Of a stretch of 64,000 bases of DNA, positions 27,049 to 38,190 are shown piece after piece. The first letter of the stretch is position 1. Each line of letters opens with the position of its first letter. Source of the stretch: Chitinophagales bacterium (GTDB lineage: Bacteria; Bacteroidota; Bacteroidia; Chitinophagales; JADIYW01); the NCBI GenBank assembly GCA_023957245.1, contig JAMLHJ010000008.1:1-64000 (forward strand), written 5' to 3'. Made by a program: the position numbers and the translations under genes. The notes beneath the pieces were generated by a model, which was not told the DNA's origin, did no database searches, and was given only the letters and a program-made list of their open reading frames with translations.

Positions 27049-28329
27049 TTACCCAACAACACTCTCCAACTTCACTCCTCTCGAACCTTTCACCAAGATA
27101 AGTGTATCAATAAAATCTTGCGCGGACCACCATTCTTTTGCTGATATCGCATCTTTAAATTTTAATGTAGATGAAGATGAATTGACATTAGTAAACTCCT
27201 CTCCCACTAAAACCAAAAAGTCCAAACCAAGCCTCTCAGCAATATCAACGATATGTTGGTGCTCATCATGACTATAATCTCCCAACTCCAACATGTGGCC
27301 CAAAATTGCTCCCTTATGAGTAGAAGGCATATTATTTAGATTTTTCAATGCTGACTCCATACTACTAGGATTGGCATTATATGCATCCATGATTAAAGTA
27401 TAATGCTCTCTTTTAAGAATTTGAGACCTGTTATTGTCCGATTCATAAGCTGCTAATGCATTGACAATATTGGGTAAAGCAACACCAAAATATTGCCCAA
27501 TTGTTGCAGCAGTAATAAAATTTGAAAAATTATATTCACCTGGAAGTTTTGTCTGAACCAAATGATTGTTCAATAAAAATCTGATAAATGGCGTTGCATC
27601 TATAAATTGATAAGCATATTGATTCTCTTTTTCAGTACCATAAGAAACAATATTTTTAAGATGAGTTTTGACACTCATCTCCTTCAATACTTCAATATCT
27701 TGATTGACAAAGCCGATCCCATTATGCTCAGCCAACCATTTATATAATTCTGCTTTTGTATTCTTTATAGCCTCCAAACTACCAAACAAACCAATATGCG
27801 CTCTACCTATTGACGTTATCACACCAAAATCAGGTTCAGCAATCGCACATAATTCTTCAATCTCATGAACATGATTAGCTCCCATTTCAATAATAGCAAT
27901 TTCATGCTCATTATTCATACGCAATAATGTCAAAGGGACACCGATATGATTGTTCAAATTCCCAAATGTCGATAAAACAGAAAATTTTTCTTTCAATACC
28001 ACACTTATGAGTTCTTTGGTAGTTGTTTTACCATTGGAACCAGTAATTCCTATCACTGGAATATTAAATTGCCTTCTATGAAATCTTGCTAAATCTTGCA
28101 ATGTATGTAGGACATCATCAACAAGTACAGTTCCTTGATCTTGACTATACCTATCATCATCAATCACTGCCAAGATAGCTCCAGAATCTAATGCTTTTTG
28201 AGCATAACTATTACCATCAAAGTTTTCGCCTTTCAAAGCAAAATATATTTGACCAGCGTTAATCTTTCTAGTATCTGTAGAAACTCCAGTACTTTTTAAA
28301 AATAATTGATGGAGAATATCTAATTCCAT
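27049..28329 (-). CDS. murF: UDP-MurNAc-tripeptide--D-Ala-D-Ala ligase
   Basis: This 426-residue cytoplasmic Mur ligase adds D-Ala-D-Ala to complete the peptidoglycan precursor. The N-terminal domain has STDTRKINAGQIYFALKGENFDG (the S.DSR motif). The P-loop is VIGITGSNGKTTTKELI (near residue 104). AIIEMGANHVHEIEELC and the C-terminal DAYNANPSSMESAL and GHMLELGDYS complete the MurF signature. It lies 77 bases after the NlpC/P60 gene on the same strand. The start matches the usual short N-terminus. Confidence 0.96.
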   Translation of the reverse strand: MELDILHQLFLKSTGVSTDTRKINAGQIYFALKGENFDGNSYAQKALDSGAILAVIDDDRYSQDQGTVLVDDVLHTLQDLARFHRRQFNIPVIGITGSNGKTTTKELISVVLKEKFSVLSTFGNLNNHIGVPLTLLRMNNEHEIAIIEMGANHVHEIEELCAIAEPDFGVITSIGRAHIGLFGSLEAIKNTKAELYKWLAEHNGIGFVNQDIEVLKEMSVKTHLKNIVSYGTEKENQYAYQFIDATPFIRFLLNNHLVQTKLPGEYNFSNFITAATIGQYFGVALPNIVNALAAYESDNNRSQILKREHYTLIMDAYNANPSSMESALKNLNNMPSTHKGAILGHMLELGDYSHDEHQHIVDIAERLGLDFLVLVGEEFTNVNSSSSTLKFKDAISAKEWWSAQDFIDTLILVKGSRGVKLESVVG

Positions 28330-28406
28330 GATTTAAAATTAGAAACTAAAGTAAGGCAATCTATTCAAACAATAATCATTTGTATAAATAGAATTGAAAA
28401 AAAATA

Positions 28407-28955
28407 CTAAAAAGGATTGGTCTCAAAAAAGCGAGCTGACTTATAATAAGTTCTTTGCCAATATGGTTCATTAAGCGAAGAAACAGTAACTCCTTTGCTT
28501 GTACTAGAATGAACAAATTTATCATCTTGAAGATAAACGCCTACATGACTGATACTACTTCCTCTTGTCCTGAAAAAAACCAAATCTCCTTCTTGAAGCT
28601 GACTTTTATCAATCGCATTACCATGAGTAAAAATCTCTCTTGAAGTACCATTAGTAGGAATTCCCAATACATCATTATACATTTTCATTACGAATCTGGA
28701 ACAATCAATCCCACTTTTTGAGTTCCCTCCAAATCTATAAGGTGTATTTAACCATGAATAAGCAAAGACATAAACATCAGGAGTAGAAATTTTGTCAATA
28801 TTCAATTTCTCTTTGTTAATGAAATTAATAATATCCTGATATTTTACCTCATTTTCATAGGCAAGCGCTTCAATCGTACAAGTCACCTGATCGCTAGAAC
28901 GGGCTATTGTCGTAAATCCGATAATGAAAGCTATTATTCCAATTATTTTTCGCAC
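28407..28955 (-). CDS. Secreted NlpC/P60 peptidoglycan hydrolase
   Basis: The protein has 182 residues from a GTG at 28955. The reading frame extends upstream to 29042, but that extension (VKKKVFFFYFHTV) is unlike a protein start. With the GTG, the N-terminus is a normal signal peptide (RKIIGIIAFIIGFTTIARS). The C-terminal 115 residues are NlpC/P60, with nucleophile Cys in GIDCSRFVMKMY and catalytic His in ISHVGVYLQDDKFVHSS. It probably cleaves the gamma-D-Glu-diaminopimelate bond. It shares direction with murF. Confidence 0.88.
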   Translation of the reverse strand: MRKIIGIIAFIIGFTTIARSSDQVTCTIEALAYENEVKYQDIINFINKEKLNIDKISTPDVYVFAYSWLNTPYRFGGNSKSGIDCSRFVMKMYNDVLGIPTNGTSREIFTHGNAIDKSQLQEGDLVFFRTRGSSISHVGVYLQDDKFVHSSTSKGVTVSSLNEPYWQRTYYKSARFFETNPF

Positions 28956-29136
28956 AGTATGAAAATAGAAAAAAAAGACCTTTTTTTTAACAATTAAAGC
29001 ACTATTACAATTAATTACAAAAAGTGTTATTGTATAAAACATTGTTTAACAATTAAATGAAGAATAAATCTAAAAAATCTTTAACTTTCTTTTAACAAGG
29101 AACAAACATTGACTATAAAATAATTAATGTTAAAAA

Positions 29137-29168
29137 TTTGCTCTTCTGATTTTTATATAATACCTTGA
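29137..29168 (+). promoter_or_regulatory. Promoter of the candidate structured RNA
   Basis: TTTG (29137-29140), exactly 20 bases, then TACCTTGA (29161-29168), a near match to TAnnTTTG. The expected start of transcription, about 6-8 bases on, coincides with the 5' end of the RNA's closing stem. Confidence 0.5.
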
Positions 29169-29174
29169 AGATGA

Positions 29175-29364
29175 TTGATGGGTGGTAACATTGTATATCA
29201 ACCTAACATTTAAAATGTACATAGTACATCATGAGGTAGGGCGGGTCTCAATTCATTTTATATGAATCTATCCAATAGCAAGGGAATTACCGAACTCATA
29301 ATTAAGTACTATTAGCGTGATTTCCGAGGTTGAAATTACTGCTAACCACTCATCAGTTATTTTT
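29175..29364 (+). ncRNA. Candidate 6S-like rod-shaped RNA
   Basis: Nested long-range pairs fold about 180 bases into one rod. The closing stem is TGATGGGTGGT (29176-29186) with ACCACTCATCA (29345-29355). TCAACCT (29198-29204) pairs with AGGTTGA (29327-29333), ATAGTAC (29221-29227) with GTACTAT (29306-29312), and ATGAG (29231-29235) with CTCAT (29295-29299). An apical hairpin ATTCAT/ATGAAT (29251-29267) closes it. Large, nearly symmetric internal loops separate the stems (11+11 and 16+14 bases). Size and shape resemble 6S RNA, but I see no family-specific sequence. T5 follows the closing stem. It does not match RNase P RNA or tmRNA. Confidence 0.55.
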
Positions 29365-29389
29365 CATAATTTTAGGTTAGTGTTTTATT

Positions 29390-29430
29390 AAAAAGCAAAG
29401 GGCTACTCAGAAAGAATAGCCCTTTGTTTA
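29390..29430 (-). terminator. Intrinsic terminator of mdh
   Basis: CAAAGGGCTA (29396-29405) pairs with TAGCCCTTTG (29417-29426). The minus strand continues into a T5 run (29394-29390). It can also block plus-strand readthrough from the RNA gene. Confidence 0.85.
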
Positions 29431-29447
29431 TTTATATTGAGAATTGA

Positions 29448-30398
<951 letters not shown>

Positions 30399-30421
30399 TT
30401 AAAAAATTATAAAACTCGCCC

Positions 30422-30429
30422 CAAAGGTA
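30422..30429 (-). promoter_or_regulatory. -7 box of mdh
   Basis: On the minus strand TACCTTTG matches TAnnTTTG exactly, 38 bases before the ATG. No clear TTTG is found at the -33 distance. Confidence 0.45.
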
Positions 30430-30778
30430 GTATTTATCATATAAAAAAGCAGATTTTAAATGAAATGATATTGAAAAATGAAATTAATTTTCATTAATAC
30501 AAAATCAACTTAACACTAACTTTTATTGTTTCTCTTTTAAAGACAATTATCCATAAAAAAGGTTCAAATTTCTTCAATACTCCTAGTAGTCTATATCTTA
30601 ATTTCATCTATGACAATTTAGGTTAGTGAGTCAATAATTTATTGCTAAATTGACACTAAAACAGAACAGTGAGACTATCCTTTATTACCCAATCACTGAC
30701 AAATTGACAAAGAATTGAATTGGCATATTTAATGATACCCAATAAGGGAAATTTAAGAAATAAAATAAATTCATAGTT
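30430..30778. other. Intergenic region before groESL, with an inverted repeat
   Basis: No gene is seen. TTTAGGTTAGTG at 30617-30628 is shared with 29371-29382. TTAGTGAGTCAATAATTTA (30623-30641) can pair imperfectly with TAAATTGACACTAA (30646-30659). CAGTGA/TCACTG (30667-30672 and 30693-30698) is a second hairpin. TTGACA at 30705 and TATTTAA about 16 bases later could be a promoter. A CIRCE element is not present. Confidence 0.4.
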
Positions 30779-31063
30779 ATGTCAAACGAAAAATTGAACA
30801 TTCAACCGCTAGCTGACAGAGTTGTTGTTAAACCAGCTGAAGCTGAACTTACGACTAAGTCAGGTATTATCATTCCTGATACTGCAAAAGAAAAACCACA
30901 GAGAGGTACTGTATTAGCTGTTGGCAATGGCAAAAAAGACGAGCCGATGACAGTTAAAGTTGGCGACACTGTTCTATATGGTAAATATAGCGGGACAGAA
31001 ATCAATATAGAAGGTTATGATTACCTGATTATGAAAGAATCAGATATTCTAGCAATTGTTTAA
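30779..31063 (+). CDS. groS: Co-chaperonin GroES
   Basis: This 94-residue protein caps the GroEL folding chamber. It opens with [16 protein letters not shown], followed by the mobile loop [18 protein letters not shown] and [30 protein letters not shown]. Length and motif order are standard. It precedes groL by 21 bases in one operon; the inverted repeats upstream may serve its heat-shock control. Confidence 0.97.
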   Translation: MSNEKLNIQPLADRVVVKPAEAELTTKSGIIIPDTAKEKPQRGTVLAVGNGKKDEPMTVKVGDTVLYGKYSGTEINIEGYDYLIMKESDILAIV

Positions 31064-31081
31064 ACAAAAAATAAATAATAA

Positions 31082-32722
<1,641 letters not shown>

Positions 32723-32750
32723 TATCTTCCATCTAATAATAATACATTTC

Positions 32751-32789
32751 AAAGAAAAGGTTGCCAATATTGGCAACCTTTTCTTTTTA
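32751..32789 (+). terminator. Terminator of groESL
   Basis: Positions 32751-32786 form a perfect 36-base palindrome (18-bp arms) centred on CCAATATTGG, with an A-rich left and T-rich right end. Confidence 0.9.
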
Positions 32790-33240
32790 AACCTAAATGA
32801 GATGGCAAGGGTAAATTATATTTTCTCCCTACTGCTAAATACAATTCTTCAACGAAATCACTTTATAATCTCATTCCACATTGGAACCTTTGCATCATTG
32901 TCTTTGTGATTTTTGTAGTTAGATTTCTGACAGCAATATTCTATAAAATCTAAAATGGGTAGCTCCAAGGAAGCAATAGTATATTGATTAAAATCTTTAC
33001 CAAGTGATAGCCTCTACTAAAACATCCCAATTTGTTATCAGAAAAATAGATTCAGGGTTTATTATTACCAGAATTCATAAGATAATTCAAGTTGAGAAGA
33101 ATGGTTATTACAACTAACTCTTCACAACATTCAAGTTGTAAATGCAACTTATCTTATACATATTCAATCTCTAGATACTGAAACAAGTTCAGTAAGACGG
33201 AACGGAAACACCTAATAAAATCAAACAAAACTGATTTGAT
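32790..33240. other. Intergenic region, no gene seen
   Basis: There is no credible ORF in 450 bases. ATAAGATAA (33077-33085) pairs perfectly with TTATCTTAT (33149-33157), and AAGTTG/CAACTT (33133-33138 and 33145-33150) lies inside, so a small structured RNA is conceivable. I see no matching promoter. Confidence 0.4.
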
Positions 33241-33275
33241 AAAAAAAGGGCTACTGAAATGTAGCCCTTTTTTAT
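33241..33275 (-). terminator. Bidirectional terminator of the exbBD-tonB operon
   Basis: An A7 run and GGGCTAC pair with GTAGCCC and a T6 run around TGAAAT. It lies 17 bases after the tonB stop. Confidence 0.88.
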
Positions 33276-33291
33276 TTATTGATTAAAAATC

Positions 33292-34146
33292 TTATCTAGT
33301 AATTTTAAATCTTACAGGAATAATCATCTTCACTTTTACTGAATTTTCTCTTTGTTTACCTGGTTTCCATTTAGGCATAGATTTGATTACCCTTTCTGCT
33401 TCCCTTCCAAGCCCTCCTCCTGGATCTTTAAGTGCTTTCACATTAGAGATAGAGCCATCTTTCTCGACAAGGAACTGAACAGGAACAGTACCTTCAATGC
33501 TATTATCTACTGCAACTTCAGGATATTTGATGTTTTTATAGATATACTTTTGCATTTCATCTTGACCACCAGGGAAGCTAGGCTGTTCAGATACGTCAGT
33601 AAAGTTATACTCTTTATCATCCACATCTTCTTTCTCTCTGACAGGCGCTACTGGTCCAGTACCATAGTTCTTAGGAGCTTCTTCAACAACTTTAGGTTTT
33701 GCGTTTCCGTCTCCTTCCTTATTCACAGTACTGATAGCTTTAGTATCATCCTTAGCCTCTTCCACTGTAGTGATTTTCTTATCAGCTACTTCTTCATCCT
33801 TTTTCACTACCATCTCAACAAATTTTACTTGTGGAGCTTCTGGTGGTGGTGGCGGTGGTGGTGGTGGCGGTGGTGGCACATCTAAATCAGGAATTTCTTC
33901 AGGAGGCAAATTTACCTCTGTCATCTCCACCTGTACTTTTTGTTCCTTTTTACCTTTGTTGATTTTTAAATCGATTTTAGAAAAAACGATAGCAGCAACA
34001 AAAAAGGTTATGGAAACTACTGTAGCAATAGCAACATATTTTGGATTGATTTTACGTAATTGATAAGCGCCATATTCTTTATTGCGCCCCTCAAATACCA
34101 AATCATCCATGGTTACTGAAGCAGGATATTTATCCATATTATTCAT
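33292..34146 (-). CDS. tonB: TonB energy transducer
   Basis: The protein has 284 residues. It starts with the Bacteroidota TonB N-terminus (DLVFEGRNKEYGAYQLRKINPKY), then one membrane helix (about residues 38-58), a proline-rich spacer containing 12 consecutive prolines, and a C-terminal TonB domain (about 190-284; PSFPGGQDEMQKYIYKNIKYP, VPVQFLVEKDGSISNVKALKDPGGG, KWKPGKQRENSVKVKMIIPVRFKI). It passes inner-membrane proton energy to outer-membrane receptors, such as the one at 48.4-50.5 kb. It is the last gene of an exbB-exbD-exbD-tonB operon. Confidence 0.93.
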   Translation of the reverse strand: MNNMDKYPASVTMDDLVFEGRNKEYGAYQLRKINPKYVAIATVVSITFFVAAIVFSKIDLKINKGKKEQKVQVEMTEVNLPPEEIPDLDVPPPPPPPPPPPPEAPQVKFVEMVVKKDEEVADKKITTVEEAKDDTKAISTVNKEGDGNAKPKVVEEAPKNYGTGPVAPVREKEDVDDKEYNFTDVSEQPSFPGGQDEMQKYIYKNIKYPEVAVDNSIEGTVPVQFLVEKDGSISNVKALKDPGGGLGREAERVIKSMPKWKPGKQRENSVKVKMIIPVRFKITR

Positions 34147-34186
34147 TTAATTTATAACGTTATAAACGACATATTATAATAGAAGA

Positions 34187-34735
34187 TTACCATTTAGCAC
34201 TTACAGCACTATTTTCAACCGGTGACAATTCTTGAATCGCAAATATTTTGGTTTTAGTGATATCCATCTCATCCAAAATATCTACCATATTTTTATAAGA
34301 AGCATCTTTAGTCATTTTAATCAGACAGATTGTTTTATCTGGTTCTCTGAAATGAGCAAGAACTTTCTTTTGCTTATCCAAGATTACTTGTCTAATACCA
34401 TCTGAACCATAATGAGTTTTCTCTAAACTCTCAGGTGTCAGCTCTGAAGGGATTCCTTCATAGTACCATACAGCATCATCTTTATCTAATATAATTGTCA
34501 AAACTTGAGACTCTTTTACATCTTCCCCTTTATCTTTACTAGGGTCTTCTATCGGTTTAGGCATAGCCAATTGCATTGCAACTGGTTTAGACATAGTCGT
34601 AGTCAACATAAAGAAAGATATTAGAAGGAAAGCCAAATCAACCATAGGTGTCAAGTCAACTCGCGTTGACATTTTTTTGGCTTTCACTTTACTTTCATGT
34701 CTGCCACCACCATCGGATGTTTCCATTTGTGCCAT
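34187..34735 (-). CDS. exbD: ExbD/TolR-family biopolymer transport protein (second copy)
   Basis: The protein has 182 residues. A cytoplasmic N-terminus is followed by the single ExbD helix with the key Asp in RVDLTPMVDLAFLLISFFMLTTTM (about residues 26-49). The periplasmic domain of about 130 residues is larger than in E. coli ExbD. It sits between the first exbD and tonB. Paired ExbD genes are usual in Bacteroidota; the two copies probably form mixed stators. Confidence 0.9.
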   Translation of the reverse strand: MAQMETSDGGGRHESKVKAKKMSTRVDLTPMVDLAFLLISFFMLTTTMSKPVAMQLAMPKPIEDPSKDKGEDVKESQVLTIILDKDDAVWYYEGIPSELTPESLEKTHYGSDGIRQVILDKQKKVLAHFREPDKTICLIKMTKDASYKNMVDILDEMDITKTKIFAIQELSPVENSAVSAKW

Positions 34736-34758
34736 TCTATTTCAAATTTTGATGGTTA

Positions 34759-35388
34759 TTAATCTACTCTTCCTTCCAAAGAGGTTATTAAGTTAAATCT
34801 ATAAATTTCTCTTTTACGGAGAGCTTCTATAATATCCTTTACAGCAATGACATTCGTCGATTTATCTCCTTTAATAGCGATTGGGATTTCAAGACCTGCA
34901 TCAAGACCTGTAGCTCTTGCTGCATTCACCCAATCACCTATTTGACTATCAGCAGAATCAATTGGAATACCTGGCATATTTTTCTCTAATTCGGTCAACT
35001 CATCTTTGCTCTTACTCAAGACCGCAGGAAGTTGATTGATATTATATCCAAATGTTTCTATGTTTCCAAAATTGTTAATCTGATCTGGAGTCAATGTTTT
35101 CAATGACGGATATCTATCTCCATATCTTTCTATCAAGCTATTCAATGTAGATACTCTACGTGTAGAAAATAAAGAAAGATATGCTGCACCCTCTTTATCT
35201 ACAGTAATAGTAATTATATCTTCTTTCACTTGTTCTGTTGCTCTAGAAGTAGGAGTATCTACCATAACAGACTCAGAAGGACGAAATTTTGCTGTAAGAA
35301 TGAAAAAAGTAAGCAATAGAAATGACACGTCGCACATGGCGGTCATGTCCACTATAACACTCTTTTTAGGTATTTTTACTTTAGGCAT
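34759..35388 (-). CDS. exbD: ExbD/TolR-family biopolymer transport protein (first copy)
   Basis: The protein has 209 residues. The ExbD helix DMTAMCDVSFLLLTFFILTAKF (about 13-34) carries the proton-path Asp. The periplasmic part contains an insert of about 60 residues (SLIERYGDRYPSLKTLTPDQINNFG and on) compared with classic ExbD, and ends in DIIEALRKREIYRFNLITSLEG. It follows exbB by 20 bases and precedes the second exbD by 23. Confidence 0.9.
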   Translation of the reverse strand: MPKVKIPKKSVIVDMTAMCDVSFLLLTFFILTAKFRPSESVMVDTPTSRATEQVKEDIITITVDKEGAAYLSLFSTRRVSTLNSLIERYGDRYPSLKTLTPDQINNFGNIETFGYNINQLPAVLSKSKDELTELEKNMPGIPIDSADSQIGDWVNAARATGLDAGLEIPIAIKGDKSTNVIAVKDIIEALRKREIYRFNLITSLEGRVD

Positions 35389-35408
35389 TCTTAACGATTT
35401 TGTTGAGA

Positions 35409-36227
35409 TTATTTATTGTTAGAAGCAAATGTCTGAGTAATACTGAAACCCATTTCATCAATAGAGAAAGTCAAATCATCAATCAAACCAGTAAAATAGT
35501 TATAACTGATAATAGCTATTGCAGAAGTAAAGATACCGATTGCAGTATTTACAAGTGCTTCAGAAATACCTGTTGCCAATTTACCTGGGTCTGGAGTACC
35601 TGCCACAGCCAATGCTGCAAACGCTCTAATCATCCCCAATACAGTACCGAACAAAGCTATCAATGTTGCTACAGAAGCTAAAGTTGCCAAAATAGACAAA
35701 TTCTTTTGAAGCATAGGCAATTCTAATGTTGTAGATTCTTCAATCTCTTTAGAGATATTCAATACTTTTTGCTCAGTAGTCAAAGTAGTGTTTGTTTGCA
35801 TGTCTTTATATTTACGCAAACCTGCTTGAACTACATTAGCAACAGATCCTCTTTGTTTGTCACAAGCAGAAATAGCCGCATCAAGATTGCCACTATTCAA
35901 ATTAGCTTTAACTGTTTTCAAAAAGTCTTCTGTTTTGCCAGAACCTTTAGCTTTGTTGATAGATAAAAATCTTTCAATGCTAAATGCAATAACTGTAATG
36001 AACATTGTCATCAAAAAGGGTACTACGAAACCACCGTGATAAACTACCCCTAAATAATTCCCTTCTTTTGGAGTCACTTTAGTAGCATCAGTAAAGTTTG
36101 ATTCAGAACCAAAAATGTAATAAAACACTAATTCCGATACGATAAATGCAACAAGGATCACTAATCCTGAAGGGATTTTAAATCCACCGCTTTTTTGAGC
36201 AGGTTGAGCTGGTTTTGCTTGAGTCAT
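35409..36227 (-). CDS. exbB: ExbB/MotA/TolQ-family proton channel protein
   Basis: The protein has 272 residues. It has an N-terminal helix (residues 18-38), a second helix at about 67-90 (GGFVVPFLMTMFITVIAFSIERFL), a long cytoplasmic loop, and two C-terminal helices with LATLASVATLIALFGTVLGMIRAF and GISEALVNTAIGIFTSAIAIISYNYF, the conserved channel segment. It forms the proton-driven stator with ExbD. First gene of the operon; no exact promoter box was found upstream. Confidence 0.93.
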   Translation of the reverse strand: MTQAKPAQPAQKSGGFKIPSGLVILVAFIVSELVFYYIFGSESNFTDATKVTPKEGNYLGVVYHGGFVVPFLMTMFITVIAFSIERFLSINKAKGSGKTEDFLKTVKANLNSGNLDAAISACDKQRGSVANVVQAGLRKYKDMQTNTTLTTEQKVLNISKEIEESTTLELPMLQKNLSILATLASVATLIALFGTVLGMIRAFAALAVAGTPDPGKLATGISEALVNTAIGIFTSAIAIISYNYFTGLIDDLTFSIDEMGFSITQTFASNNK

Positions 36228-36461
36228 ACTGTTAATTTTTAAGTTTTATTTTTTAACGTCGGTAAAAATAATTTTAAATTTCATTATTCCTAAACTTTTT
36301 TAAAACATTTACTTCAGAACAATAAAATTATTTGGACAATACACATTGTTTTCAAATTCTTAATAAATTATTATGCTATATACACACAACTAAAGTATCA
36401 GAACGCAATTTATTGACCAATCTTATAATTTAGGTAAAAAATTAAGGTTTTTTAAATACTT

Positions 36462-37985
36462 CTATATCATTGCTTTTTGCAAAAGTTGATTCATATCTAC
36501 TTGCTTTCTTACAATAGATTCGATTTGGTCGATGTGTACACGTTCTTGGTTCATGCTATCTCTTTCACGAATAGTCACTGTATTATCTTCCAAGGTCTGA
36601 TGATCGACAGTAATACAAAAAGGCGTACCCAATGCATCCATTCTTCTATAACGTTTACCGATACTATCCTTTTCTTCATAGAAGGTACGACCAACAAATC
36701 TCAATTGATTATAGATTTCTTTTGCTTTTTCTGGCAAGCCATCTTTTTTCACCAATGGCAATATTGCTACTTTAATAGGTGCTAATGCAGGAGGGAGATT
36801 AAGCACGATACGTGTTTCTCCATTTTCAAGTTGTTCTTCTTTCAATGATTCACTCATGACTCTCAAAAACATCCTATCCAATCCTATAGAAGTTTCTACT
36901 ACATAAGGCACATAGTTCTGATTGAGTTCGCTATCAAAATACTGTAATTTCTTGCCACTAAACTTCTGATGCTCAGTCAAGTCAAAGTCCGTACGGGAAT
37001 GAATCCCTTCTAATTCTTTGAAGCCAATAGGAAATCTAAATTGAATATCTTCTGCGGCATTAGCATAATGAGCCAATTTTTCATGGACATGGAAACGAAG
37101 ATTGGAAGATGCAGTCCCTAGTGCGAGATGCCATTTCAATCGGATTTTTTTCCATTTATCAAACCATTCCAATTCAGTACCAGGGCGAACAAAAAACTGC
37201 ATTTCCATTTGTTCAAACTCTCGCATACGGAAAATAAATTGTCTGGCTACGATTTCATTTCTAAACGCTTTACCTATCTGAGCTATTCCAAAAGGAATTT
37301 TCATCCTGCTGGTTTTCTGAACATTGAGAAAATTTACAAAAATCCCCTGAGCGGTTTCTGGCCTCAAATATAAATCAGTAGCCGATTCTTCTAAAGAACC
37401 TAGTTTTGTTGCAAACATCAGGTTAAACTGACGGACTTCTGTCCAGTTTTTGCTTCCACTGACTTCACAAGCAATCTCATATTCTTCAATTAGCTCTTTA
37501 TATCTTTTCAAATCTCCAGCTTCTGCAGCTTTAATATATTCAGCTTCTAAAATCAACCCTTTATTATAATCTCTGCTTGCTTTGGCTTTGACATCATCAG
37601 TTTCAGTTTCAGATATTCCTTTCTTAGCCAGTTCCTTGAGTCCTTTCTCTTTGAATTTCTCAATTTTTTCTTCGAGCAATACGTCAGCACGATACCTTTT
37701 CTTGGAATCCTTATTATCTATTAGAGGGTCGCTAAAACTATCAACGTGTCCAGATGCTTTCCATGTAGTCGGATGCATAAATATTGCTGAATCTATCCCA
37801 ACAATATTATCATTCATCTGCACCATGCTTTTCCACCAATACTCTTTGATGGCATTTTTAAGCTCGACACCCATAGGACCATAATCATACACAGCCCCTA
37901 AGTTGTCATAAATCTCACTAGATGGAAAGATAAATCCATACTCTTTACAATGAGAAACAATTTTCTGTAAATCTATTTCTGCCAT
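36462..37985 (-). CDS. glyS: Glycyl-tRNA synthetase (dimeric type)
   Basis: This 507-residue class II enzyme of the archaeal/eukaryal dimeric form charges tRNA-Gly. FIFPSSEIYDNLGAVYDYGPMGVELKNAI is the N-terminal signature. Motif 2 is FGIAQIGKAFRNEI, followed by FRMREFEQMEMQFFVRP, and motif 3 is VETSIGLDRMFLRV. A C-terminal anticodon-binding domain begins near residue 395 (APIKVAILPLVKK). I chose the inner ATG (MAEIDLQK). The outer one at 37994 lies inside an exact -7 box at 37992-37999. Confidence 0.96.
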   Translation of the reverse strand: MAEIDLQKIVSHCKEYGFIFPSSEIYDNLGAVYDYGPMGVELKNAIKEYWWKSMVQMNDNIVGIDSAIFMHPTTWKASGHVDSFSDPLIDNKDSKKRYRADVLLEEKIEKFKEKGLKELAKKGISETETDDVKAKASRDYNKGLILEAEYIKAAEAGDLKRYKELIEEYEIACEVSGSKNWTEVRQFNLMFATKLGSLEESATDLYLRPETAQGIFVNFLNVQKTSRMKIPFGIAQIGKAFRNEIVARQFIFRMREFEQMEMQFFVRPGTELEWFDKWKKIRLKWHLALGTASSNLRFHVHEKLAHYANAAEDIQFRFPIGFKELEGIHSRTDFDLTEHQKFSGKKLQYFDSELNQNYVPYVVETSIGLDRMFLRVMSESLKEEQLENGETRIVLNLPPALAPIKVAILPLVKKDGLPEKAKEIYNQLRFVGRTFYEEKDSIGKRYRRMDALGTPFCITVDHQTLEDNTVTIRERDSMNQERVHIDQIESIVRKQVDMNQLLQKAMI

Positions 37986-37991
37986 AGTCTG

Positions 37992-37999
37992 CAAATATA
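37992..37999 (-). promoter_or_regulatory. -7 box next to the glyS start codon
   Basis: TATATTTG on the minus strand ends six bases before the ATG at 37985. This spacing matches the box at 22677-22684 and implies a leaderless or nearly leaderless mRNA. Confidence 0.5.
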
Positions 38000-38149
38000 G
38001 ATAATGAATTGACTATTTGCATAATAATAAGGATATTGCTGTTGAATATAAGAATAGATACCCTCAATAGAAAAATTTCATTTGGAAATCAAATAATATC
38101 TTACGAGTTTGTGAAATAGAAATTCTCAAGGTTTGACCAAATGTTTTAA

Positions 38150-38188
38150 AATGAAGAAAGGTCAAAATTAACATTCTGACCTTTCATT
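38150..38188 (-). terminator. Terminator of rng
   Basis: AAAGGTCA pairs with TGACCTTT across 12 bases, with flanking AATGAA/TTCATT extending the stem. It lies directly after the minus-strand stop at 38191. Confidence 0.7.
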
Positions 38189-38190
38189 TA

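Noticed and set aside
28956-29042. Extended N-terminus of the NlpC/P60 protein
   Set aside because: The extension has no signal-peptide form, while the GTG at 28955 gives a standard one.
29175-29364. RNase P RNA, tmRNA or SRP RNA
   Set aside because: None of their conserved core motifs (GAAAGTC, the tag-peptide frame, the SRP tetraloop stem) is present.
30560-30778. CIRCE element before groES
   Set aside because: TTAGCACTC-N9-GAGTGCTAA is absent; the inverted repeats present have other sequence and spacing.
33352-33885. 177-residue plus-strand frame opposite tonB
   Set aside because: It is the antisense of the proline-rich tonB gene; its composition (runs of Trp, Phe and Ser) is an artefact.
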